A DNA stretch of 64,000 bases from Bacteroidales bacterium. GTDB taxonomy: Bacteria > Bacteroidota > Bacteroidia > Bacteroidales > UBA932. Below, piece after piece: positions 53,660 to 61,546 of the stretch. The stretch is taken from NCBI GenBank assembly GCA_021371955.1, contig JAJFVD010000012.1, forward strand, positions 1 to 64,000. The letters run 5' to 3'. The notes beneath the pieces are model-generated. The model worked only from the letters and a program-made list of their open reading frames with translations, was not told the origin of the DNA and did not search any database. Positions within the stretch are counted from its first letter, which is position 1. Each line of letters starts with the position of its first letter. Made by a program: the position numbers and the translations under genes.

Positions 53660-55024
53660 ATGGCAAACAAAGAGAGAGACAGCTTCGGCAGTCGCTTCGG
53701 GGTTTTGGTGGCTCTGGCGGGGTCGGCAATCGGATTGGGAAACCTGTGGAGATTCCCTTATCTGGTTGGCAATAACGGAGGTGCTGCATTTATCATAATG
53801 TATGTGATCTTCGTTATATTTCTCTGTTTACCCATTATGGTTTCCGAGTTTGTAATTGGCCGGAGAACTCAGGCGAATGTATTTGGCGGAATTCGCAGGA
53901 TTGCGCCAAAATCGGCATGGCCAATAATAGGAATATTAAGCGTAGCAGCCGTTATTTTTATAATGGCATTTTATTTTGTCGTAGGCGGATGGACTATAGA
54001 ATATATTCTCAAATCATTTTCTGCAAGTTTTTTAGCTTCGGACAACACTGCGCTTGCTTCGTTTTTTGGAGAATTCATATCGTCTCCCGTTGCTCCGGCA
54101 ATAATGATGCTGGTTTTCCTTGGCCTCACCGCCCTTATAGTTGTCGCAGGCATTAAAGACGGTATTGAAAAGTATTCCAAGATAATGATGCCCGGTCTTT
54201 TTCTGCTGATTATTATCCTTTGCGTACGTTCTCTCACTCTTCCCGGAGCATCGGAAGGCGTAAAATTTCTTTTCAGCCCCGACTTCTCAAAGCTACGGCC
54301 GGACAGTATCTTAGCCGCTCTTGGTCAGGCCTTTTTCTCGCTCAGCTTAGGCATGGGTTGCATGATAACTTACGGCTCGTATATCGCAAAAAAGGAGAAT
54401 CTGATACACATGTCGTTCATAACCGCCGGTGCAGACACATTGTTCGCCATTCTTGCCGGTATCGCAATTATGCCCGCAGTTTTCGCATTCGGGATGCCTC
54501 CGGCTCAGGGGCCCGGACTTGTCTTTATAATTCTCCCCCAAATATTTGCCCAAATGCCTTTAGGTAATATCTTTTCCATAGCTTTCTTCGTTATCCTTTT
54601 TGTTGCTGCAATCACATCGGCCATCTCAATGCTCGAAGTTGTAGTTGCATATTTTATGGAAGAGCTGAAAATGAGCCGCCGCACGGCAGTTATCGTAACC
54701 TGTGTAATTGTTGCAATTCTTGGATCTTTGAGCTCGCTTTCGCAGGGCACGCTTAAAGATTATACCCTATTTGGAAAGTCAATCTTCGACATCTTCGACT
54801 ATACCACATCAAACATAATGCTGCCCGTGGGAGGGCTCTTTATCGTACTGTTCGTTGGATGGAAAATGAAGCGTTCCGACGTTCTTGACGAACTAACAAG
54901 TGGCGGGACAATTCCTTTCAAACGCAACATTCTCGATGTAACAATGTTTTGCATAAAATTCCTTGCCCCCGTCGCCATCTCGTTTGTACTGCTCAACAGC
55001 ATCGGACTGATAAAATTCTTCTAA
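53660..55024 (+). CDS. Sodium:neurotransmitter symporter family transporter
   Basis: 454 residues from the ATG at 53660. A frame that opens 560 bp upstream is an antisense shadow of the oxidoreductase gene. The start SFGSRFGVLVALAGSAIGLGNLWRFPYLVGNNGGAAFI is the sodium- and substrate-site signature of the SNF family, and about 11 membrane helices follow. Bacterial members import amino acids with sodium. In this region it would supply a cytoplasmic route for amino acids released by secreted peptidases, which is an inference. Confidence 0.93.
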   Translation: MANKERDSFGSRFGVLVALAGSAIGLGNLWRFPYLVGNNGGAAFIIMYVIFVIFLCLPIMVSEFVIGRRTQANVFGGIRRIAPKSAWPIIGILSVAAVIFIMAFYFVVGGWTIEYILKSFSASFLASDNTALASFFGEFISSPVAPAIMMLVFLGLTALIVVAGIKDGIEKYSKIMMPGLFLLIIILCVRSLTLPGASEGVKFLFSPDFSKLRPDSILAALGQAFFSLSLGMGCMITYGSYIAKKENLIHMSFITAGADTLFAILAGIAIMPAVFAFGMPPAQGPGLVFIILPQIFAQMPLGNIFSIAFFVILFVAAITSAISMLEVVVAYFMEELKMSRRTAVIVTCVIVAILGSLSSLSQGTLKDYTLFGKSIFDIFDYTTSNIMLPVGGLFIVLFVGWKMKRSDVLDELTSGGTIPFKRNILDVTMFCIKFLAPVAISFVLLNSIGLIKFF

Positions 55025-55050
55025 TCCACCCTCTCCTGCTCTGCTGACAG

Positions 55051-55162
55051 TTTTCCCCAGGGGAAATTTGTTATATTTCAGGTATTCAGCATATTAACCA
55101 AAACCCATAAAACACATAAGCATCAGACTATATGCTCTTTAACAAATTTCCCCTGGGGAAAA
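55051..55162 (+). repeat. 112-bp inverted-repeat element, CCCCAGGGG family
   Basis: Perfect 23-bp terminal inverted repeats with CCCCAGGGGAAATTTGTTA. The interior keeps TTCAGGTATTCAGCATATTA. It lies between the ends of two converging genes. Confidence 0.9.
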
Positions 55163-55183
55163 CAGGGCACGGTATGTGGTATG

Positions 55184-55660
55184 CTATTTTGTCAGTTTTT
55201 TGCTTTTCTCAATACACTCAATCAGCTTCCTGGCCTTTATTCCTGTGTAGCAAATATGTTCAGTTGTCTCTTCAAACTTGTGGGGGACAAAACGGAAAAG
55301 CTGAACGGCAATAAATTCTCTGTCTGTTGTCATTATTGTCTCCATTTTACCACCGCCGTTTTCAAGAAGGGGTAAAATCGCCGCGTCTTCTTCAAATCCG
55401 CCTTTGACAATATTCTCTACTCTGGAAATTATCTCTTTATCAAAGTAGTAAGTTCCTCGTTTAATTTTGCTGCCTGTAGGTTTGTAGACCTCCTGCTTGC
55501 CCTTAATGGCGAAAACAACAATCCCGGTTAATAATAACAGTGTCCCTAAAATGCTTTGGGAAAAGATTATCGCAACTACTGCTGTGGAAACAAGTATAAT
55601 TGTCAAAGCCAGTACTCCGGCATTCATTTTTTTGGTTATCTCTAATTGATTTGCGTTCAT
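55184..55660 (-). CDS. Two-helix membrane protein of unknown function
   Basis: 158 residues with two membrane helices (about 14-34 and 36-52) and a soluble C-terminal part (KIKRGTYYFDKEIISRVENIVKGGFEED..., FIAVQLFRFVPHKFE) of mixed alpha/beta character. I do not recognise the family. It ends 21 bp from an inverted-repeat element. Confidence 0.7.
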   Translation of the reverse strand: MNANQLEITKKMNAGVLALTIILVSTAVVAIIFSQSILGTLLLLTGIVVFAIKGKQEVYKPTGSKIKRGTYYFDKEIISRVENIVKGGFEEDAAILPLLENGGGKMETIMTTDREFIAVQLFRFVPHKFEETTEHICYTGIKARKLIECIEKSKKLTK

Positions 55661-55752
55661 AATGATAGTTTTTGATTATAATAAATACGGAAAACACATC
55701 CAGTCATTTTGCATTACAAATGGCTGAATGTGAAAAATATATAATCAGAAAA

Positions 55753-56154
55753 CTAAATGATTATTTCCCTGAGTGCAAAGACAAAATATCTTTTGTTGGG
55801 AGAAAAGTTAAAACCGGGTAATTCAAAAATATTCTGAGGGGCCGATATGAAATCCACAGAAAGAAGTCTCTCTCTGATAATGGAATAGCCTCGTATTTTT
55901 GCGAGCAGGTTTGTTGATGCCGACCCGCCAACCGCCCTTGCCTGCTGAGCAAAGTTAACTCCTCCGCTTTGAGCCTGCTGGGATAGCGCAGACATTTGCG
56001 AACTCACGGAAATGCTGTACTCACCGCTTCCAGCAGCACCCGACCCGTTCACATTTGCAACAGATCTATCCTGCCTCTGAGGTACAATAAACAAAACAAG
56101 CAGCGAGCAAAGCACCGCTGCAATAATTGCATTTATGAGTTTAGACTTGTTCAA
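55753..56154 (-). CDS. Small exported or anchored protein of unknown function
   Basis: 133 residues with an N-terminal hydrophobic helix (8-24). A Gly/Ser/Ala/Gln-rich middle (about 35-85) looks flexible. The end contains RGYSIIRERLLSVDF and is not from a family I know. It is short but has a normal start and a signal anchor. Confidence 0.5.
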   Translation of the reverse strand: MNKSKLINAIIAAVLCSLLVLFIVPQRQDRSVANVNGSGAAGSGEYSISVSSQMSALSQQAQSGGVNFAQQARAVGGSASTNLLAKIRGYSIIRERLLSVDFISAPQNIFELPGFNFSPNKRYFVFALREIII

Positions 56155-56201
56155 AGAATATCGTTTTGTGTATGTATCTCAATTTTCCTGCCAAAGCGGT
56201 G

Positions 56202-56313
56202 CCTTCTCCAAGGGAAATTTGTTATGTTTCAGCTATTCAGCACATTAACTAAATTTGGCATAACACACAAATATCATATTGTGTGCATTTTAACAAATTT
56301 CCCCTGGGGAAAA
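56202..56313 (+). repeat. 112-bp inverted-repeat element, CCCCAGGGG family, left end degraded
   Basis: The right terminal repeat is intact; the left has about four changes around its CCCCAGGGG core. The interior (TTTCAGCTATTCAGCACATTA) closely follows the copy at 55051-55162. Confidence 0.88.
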
Positions 56314-56363
56314 ACGGTCGGTCACGGTTCACCGCGCAAGGTCTCCTTGGACCTTACAGAAAA

Positions 56364-58898
56364 CTATGCTTTAGCGCGTCTTCTGCTATAAATTTCTCCT
56401 CCGAGTCCGGCCAAAAGCAATAAAATGAGCAATCCCGATGAAATTCTCGAATACATTGCGCCCTTTGTAAAGGACTCCGGTTTGTATCTGAACTCAACTT
56501 TATGTGTGCCCGCAGGAACTTTAAGTGCCCGCAGAATAAAGTCGGCATTGATAATCTCGGCAGGCTGCCCGTCTATATATGCAGTCCATCCTTTAGGATA
56601 GTAAACCTCGCTGAATACAGCAAGTTTTTCTGTCAGGGCAGTGTACTCGTATGTGAGTTCGTTTGGAGAGTAATATGTCAGTTTAATGAACTCCGCCGGC
56701 GACGAAACAGAGTCTTTGATAAGGGAAGTCTCAGATGCCGCAATCAAAGTATCCGAAGAAACAGGCACCGATGCAGCAGGAATACCTGCAACCGCTGCCT
56801 CAAACTCTTTTGAAACAACTGCGCTCCTGGACAAATCCATGGCTCCTATTCCGGCAATCTCCTCAGTAACATTGCCTGCAACTTTTACCTCATTTACAAA
56901 CCATCCGTTTCCAAGAGCATTGTGGTTAACAAGCGGAGGATTCTGAGCTCCGATAACTATATACCGGGTGTTTAGCATATTGAGGATAGGGTAGTTTCCA
57001 AATTTGGCCTGCGCCTCTTCTATGGTTTTTATACCGGTTAAGTCCTTGCCAATCTGCTGCATTTCAGGAATAATATAGTTGTCAATCAAATCCTGATATC
57101 TCTGAAGTTTTGCAGGGCTGTAGCCTCCTATTGTTTTGTGGTGATAGCTCACATGAGCATCATTAAATGTATTTATACTCAAATCGAGAACCCTGTAATT
57201 TGGGTCTTTGTCCTGAAGAATCATTTCATCTACCGGCCTCTTTGAGTATTGTTGTTCAAAATCCCTGTTCTTAACAAAATGTGAGTCGTTGAGATATCTC
57301 TTGTCCACACTCCACATGTCGGCAATAATGAGCACACCCAGGATTGCAAACATATACTCTTTCTTAAGTTTGCCCAAGATTGTAAACCAAAGCGCAGCCC
57401 CGGCAAGAAGAATAAACACCAGAGAGCGGAAAGCATCCGCAGAAAGCAGAGATTGTCTGTCCTGAACCAATGCGCCTCTGAGCTGTTCCGGCAATTGTGT
57501 ATCCGAAGCGCCTGTGAACGAACCCGCCAAAGATGGAAGGATAGCCATTATTAATGAAAATCCTGCAGTAATTGCAAGAGAGATAATGAGCCCTGTTTTC
57601 ACTTTCTTTTGGTCGTACTCTCCCTTGAGAAGTTTGTCCACGGTGAGGAATGCAAGCAGTGGTATGGTTATCTGAAGAATCACCAAAATCATTGATACAG
57701 TCCGGAATTTATTGTAAAGAGGAATATAGTTGAAGAAAAATTCCGTTACCGGCAAAAAGTTGGACCCCCACGAAAGCAGAAGCGCAAGCAAACTCACCGA
57801 CGCGATCCACCACTTAGTGGCTCCCCTGAGCAAAATGAGCCCAAGAATGAAAAGGAAAATTGATATGGCGCCAAGATACATCGGGCCTGCCGTAAATGGC
57901 TGAGGTCCCCAGTAAAGCGGCATTTGTTTGATTATCTGCTCGGCACCCTGAAAACCCGATTGAAGAACCTTGTAGGATTCCGAGTTTTTAGAAAGCTCTC
58001 CCACCGAAGACCCACCGTTGTAATTGGGGATCAATAGATTTGGAGTTTCCCCCGGGCTGTAGGACCACTGTGTTGCATAGGCAATTTCGAGGCCCTTTTG
58101 TTCTGTCCCTTTTTCCTTTGCCAGTTCCGATCCTCCCCTCATTGTATATTTCGAATACTCGTATGTTGGCCAGAGGTGGTTTATGTTTGTGGCTATTCCA
58201 ATCGCTCCGGCAATTAAAAGATAAACCGAGGTCCTTAAAAACCTGAGGAAGTATTTGTCCTTAATTGATGTATAAAGCAGAGCTATTGCATAGCCGGCAA
58301 TTATTATTGCAAGATAGTATGTAATCTGGGGGTGGTTTGCCTTAATCTGAAAACTGAGGGCAAATGCAAATAGCAGTGCCCCAAGCAGAGCCTTTTTCCG
58401 GTAGGCATATACGACAGCCGCCAAAACCCACGGCATAAAGGCTATTGCCACCATTTTTGAGTTGTGGCCCACCTGAATAAGCTGCATGTTGTACGAGCAG
58501 AAAGAGATTGCTATTGCTCCAATTATAGACAGCCACACATTCACCCCAAATGCAAGGAAAAGCAAGAAGGAGCCAATGAGGCTGATGAGCAAATAGCTTG
58601 GCGGGCGTTGCCCTACAAAGAGAATTTTATAGAGGTAGTCTGTGAAGTCTCCGTCGTAAACCACAGAAATTGTTGTGGCAGGCATCCCAGAAAACATTGA
58701 ATTTGTCCAAAGCGCCGGGTCCTTATCGGGGTTTGCTTCGTTGTAAGAAATAATTTCGTTTGCCATTCCCCTCCACGAAGCGATATCGCCCTGATTTACC
58801 ACCTTCCCGGAAAATACCTGAGGGGTAAACATATATGCAATAACTATAAACGATAGTATTGCAATAAGATATGGCAGAATCTTTTTGTAATTAATCAT
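56364..58898 (-). CDS. YfhO-family membrane protein
   Basis: 844 residues with about 12-13 membrane helices and a large periplasmic part near the C-terminus. The motifs GDIASWRGMANEII, MFSGMPATTISV and PKGWTAYIDGQPAEI are typical of Bacteroidota YfhO proteins. In Bacillus, YfhO takes part in glycosylation of lipoteichoic acid, so a role in moving sugars to the cell envelope is likely. It follows a glycosyltransferase gene by 4 bp, which supports that role. Confidence 0.9.
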   Translation of the reverse strand: MINYKKILPYLIAILSFIVIAYMFTPQVFSGKVVNQGDIASWRGMANEIISYNEANPDKDPALWTNSMFSGMPATTISVVYDGDFTDYLYKILFVGQRPPSYLLISLIGSFLLFLAFGVNVWLSIIGAIAISFCSYNMQLIQVGHNSKMVAIAFMPWVLAAVVYAYRKKALLGALLFAFALSFQIKANHPQITYYLAIIIAGYAIALLYTSIKDKYFLRFLRTSVYLLIAGAIGIATNINHLWPTYEYSKYTMRGGSELAKEKGTEQKGLEIAYATQWSYSPGETPNLLIPNYNGGSSVGELSKNSESYKVLQSGFQGAEQIIKQMPLYWGPQPFTAGPMYLGAISIFLFILGLILLRGATKWWIASVSLLALLLSWGSNFLPVTEFFFNYIPLYNKFRTVSMILVILQITIPLLAFLTVDKLLKGEYDQKKVKTGLIISLAITAGFSLIMAILPSLAGSFTGASDTQLPEQLRGALVQDRQSLLSADAFRSLVFILLAGAALWFTILGKLKKEYMFAILGVLIIADMWSVDKRYLNDSHFVKNRDFEQQYSKRPVDEMILQDKDPNYRVLDLSINTFNDAHVSYHHKTIGGYSPAKLQRYQDLIDNYIIPEMQQIGKDLTGIKTIEEAQAKFGNYPILNMLNTRYIVIGAQNPPLVNHNALGNGWFVNEVKVAGNVTEEIAGIGAMDLSRSAVVSKEFEAAVAGIPAASVPVSSDTLIAASETSLIKDSVSSPAEFIKLTYYSPNELTYEYTALTEKLAVFSEVYYPKGWTAYIDGQPAEIINADFILRALKVPAGTHKVEFRYKPESFTKGAMYSRISSGLLILLLLAGLGGEIYSRRRAKA

Positions 58899-58902
58899 AA
58901 TC

Positions 58903-60252
58903 TCAAATTTTTCTCTCTGTTATTTCATTTAGGACTCCCGCAAGCCTGGCAGTAAGTTCCCGGCGCGAGTATTTCTCAATTTTCCCGGAAACAGGCGGAA
59001 TCCCTGTCCCTTTGTATTCTTCATACCGGCGGTCTATCCATTCGGCAATATACGCCTTGTTGTCATAGTCAAACATCTTTCCGGCTTCGCACTCCTCAAG
59101 TGCAATGTCCATGTCTCCTCCCTTAGGTCCAAAACCAAGTATCGGCCTGCGGGCAGCAAGATATTCAAAGAATTTGCCGGTTAATATCCCTTTGGACTCC
59201 GGCTCCATTCCCCCCGAAAGCAGAAGTATCTGAGCTCCTCTTTGCCATTTTATTACTTCGGTATGCGGCATGTAATCCATTATTTCCAGATTTCTGCCCA
59301 GTCCGTTGCCTTCGATGTCTTCAAGGATGGCACCATCTGTATGGCCAATGAGCCTTATTTTTAGGTCCTTTGCAAATACAGAGTTGTTACGTACTCTCTC
59401 TGCCAGCACTTTCCAAAGTTCAGCAGGATTCTGGGTTCTTACGAAAAGGCCTGTATATGTGAGGGTAAAAGAGTTTTCCAGAGGTACATTTTCAGTAGAA
59501 AAGTCGGCATTGTCGAACCCGTTGGTTATAATGTGAACACCCATATCCATAGTAGACTCAGCCCCTTTCGATTCGTTCTTCCGCAATGCACGAAGCTCTC
59601 TTCCTATTGTTCCTGTAACCGTCACTATTGCGTCTGCTCTTTCCACTACGCTTTTCTCAAGAATTTTGTGAATTGCAATAACAGGAGCCGAGTACCTCAT
59701 GTATTTGAAGGTATACATCTTTGTCCACGGGTCGCGGAAATCTGCAATCCACGGGATTCCCGTGGCCCTGGAAACTTTCTTTGCCATGAGGTGCATCGAG
59801 TGAGGCGGTCCTGTGCTGATAATTGCCTCAACCGGATTTTCTTTGAGGTATTTTTTTAGGAACCGTGCCGATGGACAAATCCAGAAGGTTTTTGGATCCG
59901 GTATAAACATATTGCTCCGGATAAAGAGCGACAGTTTCTCCTTGAAAGGAACGGCTTTCGCACCCGACCCGCCCGTGTTTATAAATCCCGGCTTAAGGGC
60001 TTTCCCTCTCTTCCCTGTTAGTATTTTATAGATTGAATAGGGTTCAAATATCTCTCTTTTGACAACCTCGACACCCTGAGGGATTTCTTTTTCAAGAGTC
60101 TCGTCAATTGCCATAAACTCCGGGCTTTCCGGGGTGTAGACAACAGGCTCGTATCCAAATTCCCGCAGGTATTTGACAAACTTGAGCCATCTCTGAACAC
60201 CGGAACCTCCCGCAGGGGGCCAGTAATATGTAATTATGAGAACTCTTTTCAT
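58903..60252 (-). CDS. Glycosyltransferase family 4 protein
   Basis: 449 residues with a GT-B fold: MKRVLIITYYWPPAGGSGVQRW at the start, a donor-site half near 230-420 (FTLTYTGLFVRTQNP, KGILTGKFFEYLAARRPILGF with the family's E). It transfers sugars to an envelope acceptor, unspecified. It lies between a serine hydrolase gene (26 bp away) and the YfhO gene (4 bp away) on the same strand. Confidence 0.9.
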   Translation of the reverse strand: MKRVLIITYYWPPAGGSGVQRWLKFVKYLREFGYEPVVYTPESPEFMAIDETLEKEIPQGVEVVKREIFEPYSIYKILTGKRGKALKPGFINTGGSGAKAVPFKEKLSLFIRSNMFIPDPKTFWICPSARFLKKYLKENPVEAIISTGPPHSMHLMAKKVSRATGIPWIADFRDPWTKMYTFKYMRYSAPVIAIHKILEKSVVERADAIVTVTGTIGRELRALRKNESKGAESTMDMGVHIITNGFDNADFSTENVPLENSFTLTYTGLFVRTQNPAELWKVLAERVRNNSVFAKDLKIRLIGHTDGAILEDIEGNGLGRNLEIMDYMPHTEVIKWQRGAQILLLSGGMEPESKGILTGKFFEYLAARRPILGFGPKGGDMDIALEECEAGKMFDYDNKAYIAEWIDRRYEEYKGTGIPPVSGKIEKYSRRELTARLAGVLNEITERKI

Positions 60253-60278
60253 CTGCTGTTTGTCCTTGCAAATATACC

Positions 60279-61475
60279 TTACTCTGCAATAAAAATATTA
60301 TAAAGCGCTCTAATGGTTTCCAGCTGAATAGTCACAAACCCGTCTTTATAAACCGGCTGGCAGCCATTTGTCATCATTACTATTCCAAAACCTTTTTCTG
60401 GCTGGAAAAACATTGCACTGTAAAGGCCGTATGCCGATCCTGTATGCCCTGTCATTATTTCTCCCGGAATAAGTTTGGTTGACTGCCTTAATGACATTCC
60501 GTATGTTTCGCCCGGAGAGGTTTCAATTACCGGCGCCTGCATAAGCTTTGAGCTCTTTTTGGAAATGATTCTTTTTCCCGACATCGGGTCCTTTCCGAAA
60601 TTCATGTGCATCATCATATATCTGGCAAGTCCGTTTGCAGATATTTTCATTCCGCCTGTAGAAGAGAAAAGTGGTGTGCTCACTCCCATTTTGTAACCGG
60701 ATGCTATTTCCTTTGCGCGGCTCACATATGCCGACGGCTGTTCGCGAAAAATATTAGGAGAGCCTTTGGTTGTATCTAAAGGTTCGTAGTTGTAAAGGGT
60801 AACGAATTTTTTCGAGTCAAGTGAATCTACATTAAACCCGGCATTAAGCCCAAGCGGTTTAAGAACAACCCTTCTTACATAGTTGTCAAACCTTTCTCCC
60901 GAAAGCTTTTCAACGATTGCCCCTATTGTGTTAAATCCAAGGTTGCAATATTCATAAGATGTTCCCGGAGCGTAATTGTTGTAGCAATTTGCAAAATTCT
61001 TGTTTTTGTCTGAATTCATTACATCCAGGCTAAAATAACCTTCTGAATCATTGAGGCTGGAAGTATGCGAAAGAAGCATTTTCACAGTAATTTTCACATC
61101 GGGAAACTTAGGATTTCTTACGCGAAAACCCACTAAATTGCTCACATCCTCGTCTAGTTTTATTTTCTTTTTGTCCAACAGAGTCATCAATGCAGTTGTT
61201 GTAAAAGACTTTGATATTGAGGCAATCCGGAAAAGATCGTCGTTGGCGACATTTGTGCCGCGTTCTATATTCTTCTTGCCAAAAGACTGGTTGTAAATTA
61301 TTTTGCCATCTTTTACCACTGCAACGGAAAGACCAACTGATTTAGTCTTTTCCATTATGCCGGCAATTTCCTTCTGCGCTCTCTCTTCTTTTGTCTGTTG
61401 GCTCCAGGCTGTTGTTGTAACAATAAAAGCAAAAAGCAGCATAATAATCTGCCTTGTTTTCGGGTAATTTTTCAT
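60279..61475 (-). CDS. Serine hydrolase (beta-lactamase-like)
   Basis: 398 residues with a signal peptide ending near TTTAWSQ. The three penicillin-binding-type motifs are visible: SISK (SxxK), YCN (YxN-like, in YEYCNLGFN) and HTG in GHTGSAYG. It is a class C/EstB-like exported hydrolase acting on esters or peptidoglycan-like peptides; the substrate is open. Its role with the glycosyltransferase and YfhO genes downstream is unclear. Confidence 0.92.
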   Translation of the reverse strand: MKNYPKTRQIIMLLFAFIVTTTAWSQQTKEERAQKEIAGIMEKTKSVGLSVAVVKDGKIIYNQSFGKKNIERGTNVANDDLFRIASISKSFTTTALMTLLDKKKIKLDEDVSNLVGFRVRNPKFPDVKITVKMLLSHTSSLNDSEGYFSLDVMNSDKNKNFANCYNNYAPGTSYEYCNLGFNTIGAIVEKLSGERFDNYVRRVVLKPLGLNAGFNVDSLDSKKFVTLYNYEPLDTTKGSPNIFREQPSAYVSRAKEIASGYKMGVSTPLFSSTGGMKISANGLARYMMMHMNFGKDPMSGKRIISKKSSKLMQAPVIETSPGETYGMSLRQSTKLIPGEIMTGHTGSAYGLYSAMFFQPEKGFGIVMMTNGCQPVYKDGFVTIQLETIRALYNIFIAE

Positions 61476-61546
61476 AGTGGCTTTAATTTTTGGGGATATT
61501 CTACAAAGATAGAGATTTGAAACAAAATATGTCTATTTTTGTAAGA

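Noticed and set aside
53102..53660. A long upstream extension of the sodium symporter frame
   Set aside because: It is antisense to the oxidoreductase gene, and the symporter family starts at the ATG at 53660, where the signature sequence begins at once.
48535..56313. The inverted-repeat elements as CRISPR repeats
   Set aside because: They are few, about 110 bp long with unlike spacing, and inverted rather than direct; no array and no cas genes are present.
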